Assembly (NCBI GenBank): GCA_012295275.1
Contig: CM022677.1
Location: 12,139,723-12,203,722 of the forward strand
Source: Chrysomallon squamiferum
Taxonomy: Eukaryota > Mollusca > Gastropoda > Neomphalida > Peltospiridae
DNA length: 64,000 bases
Direction of reading: 5' to 3'
Shown in pieces: positions 36,905 to 48,229 of the stretch. Each line of letters begins with the position of its first letter. Position 1 is the first letter of the stretch. The notes under the pieces were generated by a model. That model was not told the origin of the DNA. It worked only from the letters and a program-made list of their open reading frames with translations, and did no database searches. Both the position numbers and the translations under genes were made by a program.

Positions 36905-37768
36905 GTAAGTAACGTAATCACATTGTTAGCCCTAACCTTGTGCTAATCATTCATGTAACCTCAGTTCCCCTTCCACTGGTTTTAATAAAAAAAACTGAAA
37001 TTTTATTTTGCAAAATCACTAATTAATTTTAATAAAAATAATTATTATAATTATAATATTTGTGTTGGTGATTAATATAATTTGTCTGATAAAGTCCAGT
37101 TTGAAAATTTACATAATTTTTTATATTATTTTACTATTTAGCTATAAAACTGTGTTAATTATTATTATATTAATAGGTAATTGTATATGAATACATGAAG
37201 TGTATATATAGATTAGTTAAATAACTGTCACTTGGTTGGAGTCTTACATATTGTTACATCTCATCTCCTCCTTTACTCCTAAAATAAAAATAAAATATTT
37301 TTTATTACATTAAACTTATACTTTAAAATTAATAACTTCAAAATCTCCTTTTTAAATTAGCTTTATTTACAATAATACAATTCAGTATTGCTAATCATTG
37401 GATGTGAGTAATTTTTAGCCATGCTTTCCCATCATACATGTGTTCAAGCATGCTTGTATTGGTCACTAATTGTATTTATAATTAATGCTGTGGCATATTT
37501 AGCTGCTTGTTTCTAAGTTTCTGGCTGTTTTAAAATATTAAGATCATACAGTTTATCTTGCTGAATAAAAGTCTTTACTCAGACCTCTGTTTAAAGTTCT
37601 ATATCATGGCCAGTGTAGTTATGACTATACAAAATGTTTCCTATATACATGAAGTCCCTGTTAAATACAAAGCATGAAACCCAGACTTTTTATTTTTTTT
37701 TTTTTTTTATTTTAAGATATTTACTCAAAATTACTTTGAAATGTCATTCTTAGATTTATGTTTTTGTT

Positions 37769-38845
37769 TGTATCTGTTAGAGGATGAGTCATTACAATAT
37801 TTACATGGGTGAAACTTCATGTTAATTCATTCATTACAATAGCAGTTTAGGAAGCTGGTCATATTTGGTAACTACCAGATTAGTATTCCTTTTTACTTAT
37901 TTTTCTATTTATTGATAGTTTTCATATAGTTTAAAAATTGTGTTCATTTTTAAATGTTTTAATGTATTGTAAAATAATTTACAACAGCAGAAACAAGACA
38001 GTCAGTCAGTAAGTGTTTGTATACATAGATACATGTGAGTAATCCTTCCTTTAACAAGCTTGTAATTATTTAAGTAATAGATTGTATTTAGAATTGTTTT
38101 CTGTGACAATGTTTTATTCCATCTTCTGTTTCACACAAAACAGAGGCAAAACTGAAATCATGTAAGTATAAGGATCACATTAAATAGAATGATAATATAA
38201 TTAAAAATAATCTTCAGTTCAGTTTTGAACTTTGATAATGATACTAAAACATCATCAAATAAATAGATGTAATAATTTTCTTTATTAAGTCAGCATTGAC
38301 TGGTTTTGTTATATTATACATTTTACCCCATACTTTATTCCTGTTAATTTTTTTATTTTTTTTTTTTTTTTTTTTGTTAACTATTACTAACTGCAAATTG
38401 TGCCTGAGAATAATTAAGCTGGCTTGTAATGAGGGATGCAGATAACAACTGGACATCTATTTGACACGATATGGCCATCAAAGGTCACATTTCATTATAG
38501 CAAAACAGAGGACAGAAAATGTACATAAACTAACAATACAATCAGCTAGACAAGAGCATTTTTAACTATCGTATCAGTCCAGTTATAACCACTGAAAATG
38601 ATGCATCTAAAACTGTGTTACTGTCCTTGTTGTCTATTAATAACATTTGCAGTTATAACTCAGTTATAAGTTTTATATTTGGTATTTGGAACATGATTAA
38701 TGGTATTTACACAACGTTTAAGAATTTGTAGATTGGTAGTGTTACCAAATATGACCAGCTTCCTAAACTGCTATTGTAATGAATGAATTAACATGAAGTT
38801 TCACCCATGTAAATATTGTAATGACTCATCCTCTAACAGATACAA
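37769..38845. repeat. Inverted repeat pair of about 115 bp
   Basis: The arm at 37769-37880 (GTATCTGTTAGAGGATGAGT ... AAGCTGGTCATATTTGGTAA) recurs in reverse complement at 38730-38845, about 850 bp away. The left arm is absent from the inverted duplicate (copy 3), so it is an insertion. The right arm sits near the end of the homology with copy 3. Small transposon of unknown family, or arms of one foldback element. Confidence 0.75.
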
Positions 38846-38849
38846 AATC

Positions 38850-39848
38850 TGTTGTGAATTATTATTACTTTTACTCTTAAAAAACACATCCAATTAAATT
38901 TAACAACTACAATATCTCACTTTCTAGCATAGAGAGAGAGAGATAGACACTTTTAAATATCTGTTAACAATAGACCAATGTAAAGTTATAAAGTTATATA
39001 GAAAAACTATATAAAAAATTGTTCAAGATTTTTTATTTTTCAAGGAGCAGTGTAAAAGAATTGTTTGAAATTTAAATAGTGGAACTTTTAAAATTTTGTT
39101 TGATGTAAAGAATGTATTTTGATTTTCTCAGTTGCTGATTTTAAATCCTATATTAAGATATTTTAATCATTTTTCTTATCAGCTTTTGTTGCACAAATAA
39201 TGTTTTCATTTTAGATGTGTGACTTGTTTATGGAGTAAAGCTGATATTCACTTTCACTGTATAAACTGAAAACAGTTTAAAGCAGTATTACTACACAGTT
39301 AAATAACAAAAGTTTTTTATTTGTTCCAGATGCTGCAGGCAGCATTCACTCAGATTGCTCAGATTCACTCATGTTTTGCATTTTAGGTGTTGGTAGCTAA
39401 ATACAGAACATTCACACCCATTTTATTGATTTTATTTCAATTTCTTCATTGCATGAAAATACAGTCAGATTTATTAATGTTGTGTTTTCAAATTTACTTT
39501 TTTATCACCACCTAAAACTGCATCTCTGTTGCAGATAATCTCTCTGTCAGGCACATCAATTAGTTCACAGTCTGTCAGATTACAGAATTGGTTGAAAATG
39601 TAAAACCTTGTTCTGTTCTTCTGTACAAACAAAAATGAAACTACACTTTTAATACTGAAGAGCTTTTTTGAAAAATTGATAAATAAACTGGTTACCTTTT
39701 GTATCTAAAAGAAAATCTGGTCCTTAAAATATCAGTCTAAAACAGATGTGGGTTCGCTTAATTACAGATAAATACGTGTTTCAGTTGTTTTCAACATTTT
39801 AAATCATATTCCTGAGATAAGATTTGGAAGATAAACATTAAAACTACC

Positions 39849-39926
<78 letters not shown>

Positions 39927-40530
39927 CAGTGCCTTTGTTTTTTGGATCATATTTATTTAGATTTTCTAACTATACACAGTATCTATATGCATGAACCACC
40001 TATATATCACTATTAACAAATATAAACAACTACACTTACTAAGACACTCTTTAAGTTAAGAGGTAAGGCAATGTATATAGTGTATAATATTCTGAAATAT
40101 GATATAGAAATATTATAGGATTTGCTTACATAATATTGAATTGTTTCAATTGAAGTGTTCTAAACAACAAGAACATTTGAAATGTTTATAATATTTTTAC
40201 ATGAGTCCCGTAAATTATAACGGCACAGAAATACATCCAGCATTGGAATCTTTTTTTTTTTTTTTTTGTTTTTAGCATTTAATTCTTTAGAGAAATTAGA
40301 TGTATATCATTTTTAAAAGTTATATCTGATTAGAAATTCACAGGATATACAAATTACTGGTTTGTTTAACAGCATTCTACTTGGTATCTTGTCTAAGAAG
40401 ATGTCTGTTTAAAAAATAAGAGTAATCCATAATATGATCAGCTTTCTCTAATACTAATATAAGTATGATTAACATCTGGTAACTGCTAATGTATAAAATA
40501 AATGTTAAAGATGTAAACTTTTAATGTTTT
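38850..40530. other. No gene seen; (AAT)n tract at 39850-39926
   Basis: AT-rich intronic or intergenic DNA with an (AAT)n tract and a poly-T run near 40250. A possible acceptor at 39326 precedes a short open stretch (DAAGSIHSD) that I do not trust. Confidence 0.4.
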
Positions 40531-40538
40531 ATTTTCAG

Positions 40539-40640
40539 CTGAAGTCTGTGTTTGTGACTGCACAGTGGTTCTTAGTGTGGTTCTGGCTGTCTGGATGGTT
40601 GTTGTAGTTGTCTACTTATTTCTGTGTCTGACCCTCCTGA
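40539..40640 (+). CDS. Membrane exon 1 of three-helix receptor end
   Basis: A 102-nt phase 1-1 exon (acceptor TTTATTTTCAG, donor CTGA/GTAAGT). It encodes (x)EVCVCDCTVV followed by a long hydrophobic helix (VLAVWMVVVVVYLFLCLTLL). The three Cys lie just outside the helix. By the positive-inside rule the N-terminal side is extracellular, since the next exon begins DFKKRW. It is the first of three consecutive one-helix exons. No signal peptide or Ig exon is directly attached; the nearest in-phase upstream exons are Ig B at 34214 and the stalk mini-exon at 36872. Confidence 0.6.
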
Positions 40641-40923
40641 GTAAGTATAATTTTAAAAACATTTCATAAAGCCAAGTAACTGGTTACAAACCAGTTTCAT
40701 TATGGAAGACAGTTTTCTATTTGTTTATTTTAGGTAACATACATAATATAGGTTTGGCTGCCTTTAAGACTACTTGAAAATACAGTATCAGTTAATCAAA
40801 TTTAATTTTTATTTATTTATTATTATTATTTTTCAAGTCTTTTGGGGATAAACTATTTAATGTAGAAATGAAATAACTAAACAATGATATATTAGTGGTG
40901 TACACATTTTATATCTGTTTCAG

Positions 40924-41022
40924 AAGATTTTAAAAAACGATGGATTGTCCTTGTGGTTTTTGGTTTCATACAAATTGTTCTTGGGCTGATTTCTGTGGGC
41001 TGTCTTAATATGGAACATACAT
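40924..41022 (+). CDS. Membrane exon 2 of three-helix receptor end
   Basis: A 99-nt phase 1-1 exon (acceptor ATCTGTTTCAG, donor ACAT/GTAAGT). It encodes (x)DFKKRW then the helix IVLVVFGFIQIVLGLISVGC and LNMEHT. The basic DFKKRW suits a cytoplasmic loop and NMEHT an extracellular loop. Confidence 0.6.
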
Positions 41023-41599
41023 GTAAGTAAATGCATATTGACTTACCTATACTGCAGATTAGGTTTGAATTAAATGTTAGAATGTCTGTCCTTATCAATT
41101 CGACAGTAATATTTCACAGTGAATGGTTTCTGGTTTGAATATCACTTAAACTTTAACAAATTTGTATTTAAATGTCACAGTTCTAGTTAATTTAAACTTT
41201 ATAAAATTTGCATTTAAATGTCACAGTTCTAGTTAATTTAAACTGTAACAGTTGTATTTCAATATCACAGTTCTAATTGATTTAAACTGTGTAACACATT
41301 TATATTTATATATTACAGTTGTAGTTAATTTAAACAGTGTAAGATATTTGTATTTAAATATTACAGTTCTAGTTATTTTCAACAGTTGTAACAGTTGCAT
41401 TTGAATATCAAATTAATTTAAACTGTGTAACACATTTGTATTTAAATATTACAGTTGTAGTTAATTTAAAGTGTAACATATTTGTGTTTGAATATCACTT
41501 AGTACTAGTTAAGTTAAACAGTGTAACACATTTGTATTATCATAACTGTGCTAGTTAATACAAAAAGTGTTACTGATTTCATAATTGTGTTGATTTCAG

Positions 41600-41701
41600 G
41601 CAGTTCGTGTAAAAGCGATGTTTATGTGGCAGGGGCAGTTTTCTGTGCTTTGTCTCTGCTCTGTGGAGCAGTGGTTGTCATTGTTGTACTGTTACGGAGA
41701 G
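41600..41701 (+). CDS. Membrane exon 3 of three-helix receptor end
   Basis: A 102-nt phase 1-1 exon (acceptor TGTTGATTTCAG, donor GAGAG/GTAGGT). It encodes (x)SSCKSDVYV then the helix AGAVFCALSLLCGAVVVIVV and LLRRG. RR at the helix end places the C terminus in the cytoplasm. Together with the previous two exons this gives N-out, three-pass, C-in topology. Confidence 0.6.
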
Positions 41702-42450
41702 GTAGGTGGTTTACCACTGATCCAAGCTTTAGACGTACACGTTAAATGTTCAACATAACGTTAATTGAAAAGAAACAAAATCTTATTTAAGAAATTTCTT
41801 CAGTTTGACAACAAAATCAAATACATGAATAAAAAGAATGAAATATTATAATAATGATGATGATGAAATATGAAATATTAAATGTATTTTTTAAATACAA
41901 AATAAAATGAAAGTTAATTCTTTTGGAATATTTTTTTTATCCTGTTCAAGCTATTTTAATCTAAATGTGTGTGTTAATCTTGAGACAAAGTTTTGAGAAT
42001 GGGTGTAGATTTTTGTTTTTATTTTAAATTGAGCATCATTTTTTAATTATTGTTTTGTGACATGCATATGTCAAATATTAATTTCATATTTATACATCTG
42101 CTTTGATAACTTTGTATTAGTGATTCACATTTCAAAAGTTCTTTTGCTACTTTGACTTAAAAATTCACATATGTATTTTAATAGTTAAGTTTTTGTTATA
42201 TTTTTTAATTTTTTTAAATTATAATATATCTAGGTTAGTTGATCTGTTTGTTTTAAAAAATATGTTTACATAAAAACGAATTTAAAAAGAGGAAACAGCT
42301 GCCCTGTAAACCTAGCTTACTTAATTTAGAAATGTTTGTAAGTTAAATCAGTGAAACCTGGAAACATTTTGAAGTTTAAATTCATTTTAATTATTTTATT
42401 TAATTTAATTTATTTTAAAGTACTTTAAATATTCAGTTTACACTTTTCAG

Positions 42451-42484
42451 ATTCCTGGAATCTTACAGGTCAACCATCAGATGG
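42451..42484 (+). CDS. Short cytoplasmic exon
   Basis: A 34-nt exon after CACTTTTCAG, entering in phase 1 (DSWNLTGQPSDG) and leaving in phase 2 at donor TGG/GTAAGT. The phase matches both neighbours (41701 and 42652), which supports the chain. Confidence 0.5.
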
Positions 42485-42528
42485 GTAAGTGTGTAAGTCT
42501 GTGACTAAATGTATAATTCAAACACGCA

Positions 42529-42530
<2 letters not shown>

Positions 42531-42564
<34 letters not shown>
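42531..42564. repeat. (CA)n microsatellite in the last intron
   Basis: CA tract between the two tail exons of the three-helix gene. Confidence 0.9.
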
Positions 42565-42568
<4 letters not shown>

Positions 42569-42651
42569 GACAGATTAAACAGATGCTCACAAATACACAT
42601 AGATAAACTTTATTTTGTCTTTCTTTTGTTTGTGATGAAAACACCACGTAG

Positions 42652-42754
42652 GCTGCCACCATTTGAAAAAACTATAACAGAAACTGAAAAGCAAAAGAAA
42701 AAGAAATCGAAAAAGGAGCAGGGAAAAGAGAAAGGATTCAGAGGAAGGAAATAA
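42652..42754 (+). CDS. Terminal exon, Lys-rich tail
   Basis: Entered in phase 2 after CACCACGTAG, it reads LPPFEKTITETEKQKKKKSK, then KEQGKEKGFRGRK and a stop at 42754. A strongly basic cytoplasmic C terminus closing the three-helix gene. No ITAM or other tyrosine motif. Confidence 0.55.
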
Positions 42755-42759
42755 TGATA

Positions 42760-45195
42760 ACGAGAGAGAAGAAAAATCTAAAGAATGAACAGAAAATCAG
42801 AAACTTTAAAATGTCAGTTACTTATGATCAGAGATTGATGATCATCAATCTTTTAAACTTATTTTCAGTTAGCAAATACATTAATATTATAAATTTTAAA
42901 TGATACTTCTCAGTTAAATCATTTTGTTAAGGCATCCAAGGCTTGTAATTTAGTTTATTGATTGGAAGCTAAATTCCTGTTAAAATGAAAAGGCAAATGT
43001 CAATGCTAAGTGAAAATTAAATTTAAAAAAATGTATTATCATCTGAAACAAAAATATCAATTAAAATGTCTTACATATGTCATCATTTTTGTCGGTTAGT
43101 TTTGAGTAGTGGAAAACTCAGATCAGATTTGATGATACTGACGATGCAAAACAAAGCTGATTCTTGTCAGTTAACATTTTTTAGTTGTGTTTTTTCTGCT
43201 ACCTGAACATTTTTATCTTTTAATGTTTTAATAATTTAACTCAGAAGTTGGTATTAAATTTTTATTTTATTTATTTTTTCTAATACTATATAAAGTAATC
43301 AAGGAAGTAAAATCTAAACTGAAAATAAAACTGACAAATACTGCTTTGTCATTATAACAACCTTAATAATAGTGATAATAGAATAACGTTCGTTGTACAA
43401 GTCTTTAACAACGGTACTTTCATCATTTCTGATGTAAGTGACAGGTTGACAATTAGAGCGTAATGGTGTAATTGTGTGGGTGTGTATTTATATATGTAAT
43501 GTATTTGTTATGTTTGTGTTTGTCATGGTGTTGCTTGTGAGTGTATGCACACGCGTGAACATATATATCTATGCATACAAAATGTTAACAAAAGTAATTA
43601 CTGAAATAAAATTATAACTAGAAATTATGTTAGGAGGTTGGTGGAAATTATATGGAAGATATAGCAACTCCCCCAGCTATGTTACCCACCACTATTAAAG
43701 TGTGTTCCCATGAGTATAATGTCAAATGAGTATAATTGCAAACTGAAGGTTTTTTAAAGTGTTAGACAGAAAAGCTTCAAGCACTGACTGCTGCACGTTA
43801 TATAGTTCAATAGTATAGTTCAAGACACTACGCCCAGCATACAGTGTTACTTACTGCTGTGTTTTGTATAGCAATTACTTCAAATAACGCAATTCAGTAT
43901 GAATAAAGACTTTTGTAGACTACTACGCCAGAAACCTTTTTGGATCCAGCACTGATTTTAAAATGTTATCATTTCGTGTTGGGTAGATTGTACATAATGT
44001 GACTGCGCCCTTTCATATTTTCACATCAAACTTCTGTTTCTCATGAACTAACTGAGAAAATGAAATATTGTATTTGGTGCTTCGTAAACCAAATATAAAA
44101 TTTCCCACTGAATTGTTTAATTAATATTATGTCACGACTTTAAAAAGAAAACAACAATAATTAACAACTGAGGTTACAAGTGTAAATCACAAAATATTGT
44201 TGGATCAAAAGAAATTATCTTTACACCAAAACTAGCATGTAAGTAAACTAAGCTGAAATCAATAACATGACACCGAATCAATTTGTTTATCAAGTTTAAA
44301 TGTTCTACAGAATTATCCAAACTGCAGTTAGAATTAAAATCTGTTTTCTTTGAAGATTCAGGTTTGTATTTTTTATAAAATCAGGAGCGTATTAATGGAC
44401 TTTTAATGTTTTAACCATTCTGTGGTGTATACAATAAAGATCAGATTGTTTTGATGATTTAGGTTTACTTAAGATATTTGAAATGTAAAACATACTAGGA
44501 TGTATTCTAGAAGAAAAGAAATGGTTTAATTTCTTGTGGACAAATCAGCTCCCTTCTGTACCATTAGATATATTTTACAGTGATTTAGGGTAAGGCTTTC
44601 CTTGTGAAATGCTGTCTGTTACCTGTATTAATAATTTCAGTTTGCCTTCGAATTAAAAAAAAAGTCAGAAATTAGTTGTCATAGTTCTCCTTTTCATATC
44701 CAGTGATATTCCGAAACATAATAAATGATCTCATTAGACATAATTTTACAAGTTATGGATTTTCAAGTTATGTTTGTAAATTGGTGGTATACTATTCATT
44801 CAAATAACTGAGAATATGTAAACTTCTGTATCAGTACTTCAAGTATTAAATCTAACGAAAAGAGAGATTAAGAAATAAAAAAATAGCAAAATGTGGATGG
44901 TTGATTATTAAGGACAATATTAAAAAGCTAGTGTTTTCAAAAATCTGGATATCAAAATAATGCAATATGCTTTCACATTATATAATGTTCTTTGAAGTTT
45001 GGACATACAGCAATTATATGATATTGCATAAAATGCTAGAAACACAAACATTTTTGGTTTAGAGTAGTTTCATAATGCGTATGTAGTGTATATGAATTGT
45101 CGATGATTATTGCTATTTTATTTTGGAGAAAAAAATTTGAACTTGCAACAAAAAATATGATTGACATATTTACTGAAATTTCCTTCACCACATAT
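42760..45195. other. No exon seen
   Basis: About 2.4 kb of AT-rich sequence. The missing first half of the Ig domain at 45202 should lie here or have been lost. I looked for a phase-2-ending exon with a B-strand Cys and found none I would defend. Confidence 0.4.
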
Positions 45196-45201
45196 TGTCA
45201 G

Positions 45202-45374
45202 AAGCATATGGTTTAGAAATGGAACAAACATTCAACACACAGGATTTAACTTGTCGTTGACACCTACACATGAAGACAATGGAGTCTGGTACAAATGTTC
45301 AGCTGGGAATCTCTTCACAGACAGAAGTGGACAACAAAGCCCTGAATCTAATTCTCTTCACATCAATGTATATT
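45202..45374 (+). CDS. C-terminal half of an Ig domain, ITAM-tail receptor
   Basis: After acceptor CATATTGTCAG the frame (entered in phase 2) reads SIWFRNGTNIQHTG, LSLTPTHEDNGVWYKCSAGN and SNSLHINVY, leaving in phase 1 at ATATT/GTAAGT. WFRNG is the C strand with the core Trp, and EDNGVWYKCSA is the F strand Cys. The B-strand half with the first Cys must sit on an upstream exon. Introns inside Ig domains are common in animals. The N-glycosylation site NGT is present. Confidence 0.7.
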
Positions 45375-45773
45375 GTAAGTTGTTAACTAAATTTTGTTTT
45401 AATTCTTTTATATTTACTTATTTATTTATTTATTTATTTATAATGTTATTTGTTTGTTTGATTGTTTGTTCATTATGACTTTCACATTAATTAAATAAGT
45501 AAGTAAATAATGTTAAAATTATTTATAAAGTTAGTTGAAGTAATATTTGATACTTCCATTGGATATGCTGATCTCATCCCTACAAATATTAAACAGAAAC
45601 ACGTACATACTAATTCATCTGCCTTTGATAATACTTTCTCATTATGTAATAACTGTTATTCTGGCTTCACGTTTATAGTTTTCTGTGGAATAATTCAAGT
45701 TCTGTACATTGTAAACTATGTTTTCTGTTTCCTCTTAGTTTATATTTTGTTACTTTTATTTCAATGTGTGTAG

Positions 45774-46034
45774 ATGCACCCAGAGTGAGAATTTTATCAG
45801 AGAGTCACATCAGAGTTGAACTGGGAAAACTTGTGATACTACGCTGTACAGCTGACAGTAATCCAGACAGTGTTGTATTTGAATGGCGAACTGGTACAAA
45901 ACACCTCACTGACGGTTCTCTGTTTCAAATCTCCTCATTTCAACAGTCAGACCAAGGAGAGTACACGTGTTCAGCAACTTCAAAAACTTCTTTTAACACT
46001 TCAATGTCAGGATCTGCCAGTGTCATTGTTACAG
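45774..46034 (+). CDS. Ig (C2/I-type) exon, ITAM-tail receptor
   Basis: A 261-nt phase 1-1 exon (acceptor CAATGTGTGTAG, donor TACAG/GTAACT). A complete Ig domain: GKLVILRCTADSNPD (first Cys), VVFEWRTGTK (core Trp), SFQQSDQGEYTCSATS (DxGxYxC F strand) and SGSASVIVTG as the last strand. Follows the half-domain exon in frame and precedes the FN3 exon. Extracellular. Confidence 0.85.
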
Positions 46035-46313
46035 GTAACTTTATTTACACTTTTTTCATGTCACCTTTGTTAGCAAGTACAACTGATTTTGTTATTGTTT
46101 CCATACCAGTCAGAACTAGCCAGTGTCAATTTTTATATTAGGACTTTACTAAAATGTGGGTGCAGGTCTGTCTATATATAAATATAAACACACAAACACG
46201 CACACACACAAACACACTCATATGCATGTTATTCCCAACATAAATTTTATAATATTTAAATGAAATTAAAACAGATGAAATTAAAACAACATAAATCATT
46301 TTCCATGTTTTAG

Positions 46314-46616
46314 TTCTTGAATCAGCTCCTGAATGGTGTTACTGCACAAATGTGTTAGAAACTTCAGTAGATCTCAAGTGGAAGTACGACACAAACAAGT
46401 TCACTAGATTCACTGTTGAACAACGCTTGTCTACTGAAGACCAGTCTATCAGTCTGCAAGTGTCAGACAATAAGACACACGACAAGACTTTTTCTTTACA
46501 CATTTCTCATCTCAAGTCCAATTCTTCCTACCACTTTCAAATTTACTCTTCTGCAAATAAAAATGACAGCCGTTACTGTTTGACTCTTTGTACCACTTTA
46601 ACAACAATAAATTATA
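46314..46616 (+). CDS. Fibronectin type III exon, ITAM-tail receptor
   Basis: A 303-nt phase 1-1 exon (acceptor CATGTTTTAG, donor TATA/GTAAGT). The domain shows the FN3 pattern: SVDLKWKYD (B strand Trp), FTRFTVEQRLS, FSLHISHLKSNSSYHFQIYS (the L-x-x-L/I-x-x-x-x-x-Y-x-F motif) and a final strand before the membrane exon. Several cysteines (CYC near the start, CLTLC near the end) are unusual for FN3. Membrane-proximal ectodomain. Confidence 0.75.
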
Positions 46617-46924
46617 GTAAGTAAAATAGCATATACAGTTTTCGATTCTTCATCTAAACTTTCAGCAAAATATTTACTTTTATTTTTTTTTATGTGTTTT
46701 TTGTTTGTTTGTTTGTTTCTTTCTTTCTTTGGTTTTGTTGGTGGTTTTTTGCAGTACTTATTTACAGGTTCTGGTGAATCTAACATTGTCTAACTGTTTA
46801 CGTTATTTAGTGAAAGATCTTTAGAAGAAAGAATTGTAATAATTATAAAAACAAATAAAGCAAACTTAAACGTTAAAGCGGATCTTTTATTTATGTGTTG
46901 AACTTGTTATTGTAATTACTGTAG

Positions 46925-47031
46925 AAGAATCTTCGTCCATGGCACAATTGGAACTGGAATTGGTCTAGTAGCAGGAATACTTCTGCTCTGCTTTCGTGCA
47001 ACAATTATTCTACTTATCCTCAGGAGAAGAG
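46925..47031 (+). pseudogene. Transmembrane exon with frameshift, ITAM-tail receptor
   Basis: The acceptor TACTGTAG is followed by EESSS in the incoming phase 1, but the membrane helix GTIGTGIGLVAGILLLCF... and RATIILLILRRRG is in another frame. The exon is 107 nt, where a symmetric exon would be 108, so a single base is missing near 46936-46942. In the frame set by the FN3 exon a TAG stop follows within 14 codons. The helix end (AGAAGAG/GTTGCA, a weak donor) is in phase 1 and fits the downstream tail exons. An Arg lies within the predicted helix (CFRATII). One sequencing error would restore a normal type I receptor. Confidence 0.6.
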
Positions 47032-47344
47032 GTTGCACCATCCGTAGTCAGTTAAATTTTGAACTCATTCAGTAGTTATTATTTTGTTGTTTTGAATATT
47101 TCATATTTATTTTATTGTAGTTTTTAATTATTTATTTTAAAATTATCTTCTTTCTTACTTTTTATTTTTAATATTTTTTCTGTCTCAAACTTTATGTGTG
47201 TGTGTGTGATTGTGTTCATTTATTTATTTGTATAATTGTTTCTTTCTTTTATCATTGGCCGTTTTAAAACAAATCAGATCCTATTATTTCAATGTAAGAG
47301 TACTTATTTAGCTTGTAAAATACAACTATAAATATATCTTACAG

Positions 47345-47374
47345 GTTCAGACAGCAAAAATGAAAATGAAATAA
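47345..47374 (+). CDS. Cytoplasmic mini-exon, ITAM-tail receptor
   Basis: A 30-nt phase 1-1 exon (acceptor TATCTTACAG, donor ATAA/GTGAGT) reading GSDSKNENEI. Hydrophilic juxtamembrane segment. Confidence 0.5.
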   Translation, partial: VQTAKMKMK

Positions 47375-47881
47375 GTGAGTACTTTGTTAAAATATCTTTT
47401 TTAGCTCCTAGTTTTACTAGAGCACTTTCCTTTGCATAGAAGCTGTCTCTTTAATACATAAAACGATACAAATTGAAGTAGATCTTGAAACACAAGTCAA
47501 GATGATTGCGGAAATTCAAAATGAGATGCCAATTTTTCATACACATCAACGAATCTTATGCTTAAACCCATACACACAAAGAGGGAGGCAGGTACATACA
47601 ATCATATATTTTATTCACTTCGTGAAGAGCTTGAACAATTAATAAGTAATTTCAACAAAGACTGAAATAACATTATCAGGTTTGTTTTATATACAATAGT
47701 TTTGTAAATTCAAAGAAACTTTGGTAAATTAAATGAACTAAAAATAAGCGCTTAAGATTTTTTTTCCAAATGCCGGTAACAATTGCTGTAATAAATATTT
47801 TCTAGAAAATATAACGGAAAAATACTATATCAAAATGTGTACAAAGAAAATGTGTTTATGAAAATATTAATAAATTTATAG

Positions 47882-47980
47882 AACATTCTCAAATACCTAC
47901 AACTCAGTACGAGCGTCTACAATCACGTGATGCACCTGCGTATGAAAAGCTGAAGGTGTCTGATAACAGACCGAGTTCAG
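47882..47980 (+). CDS. ITAM-like cytoplasmic exon
   Basis: A 99-nt phase 1-1 exon (acceptor AATTTATAG, donor TTCAG/GTAATA). It reads HSQIPTTQYERLQSRDAPAY, then EKLKVSDNRPSSG. The two motifs YERL and YEKL are separated by seven residues, fitting the ITAM consensus YxxL/I-x6-8-YxxL/I. In vertebrate immune receptors ITAM tyrosines are phosphorylated by Src-family kinases and recruit Syk/ZAP-70 tandem SH2 domains. Whether that happens here is inference. Placed after Ig, FN3 and a membrane exon, it makes this a candidate activating receptor. Confidence 0.75.
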
Positions 47981-48134
47981 GTAATAACATTTATTTAGAA
48001 TTATTCACTTTTATTTATCATATTAAAATTTATCCAACTACGATGACAATTGATAATAACTTATTCCTATGTTGAAATAAAATTTGTATTTGTAAAGAAA
48101 ATCTGAAATGTTTTTATTCCCTATTCGTTATCAG

Positions 48135-48220
48135 GAGTTTTGTATGCCAATAATAATAATAATAATAATAATGATGATGATGATGATAATAATCATAAGC
48201 ATATTTTTGAAACGTGTTAG
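48135..48220 (+). CDS. Terminal exon with poly-Asn/poly-Asp tail
   Basis: The acceptor TCGTTATCAG is entered in phase 1 and reads GVLYAN, then runs of Asn and Asp encoded by (AAT)n(GAT)n, then HKHIFETC and TAG at 48220. The phase agrees with the ITAM exon. LYAN has the YxN form that can bind Grb2-type SH2 domains. The trinucleotide repeat therefore lies in coding sequence if this exon is used. Confidence 0.4.
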
Positions 48221-48229
48221 AAATCAGAC

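Noticed and set aside
39326-39400. Short exon DAAGSIHSDCSDSLMFCIL after a TTGTTCCAG acceptor
   Set aside because: Only one good splice site, no homology to the other copies, and a stop soon after.
43640-44000. LTR-like stretch with AATAAAGACTTTTG and GGATCCAGCAC
   Set aside because: No second LTR, primer-binding site or coding domain found.
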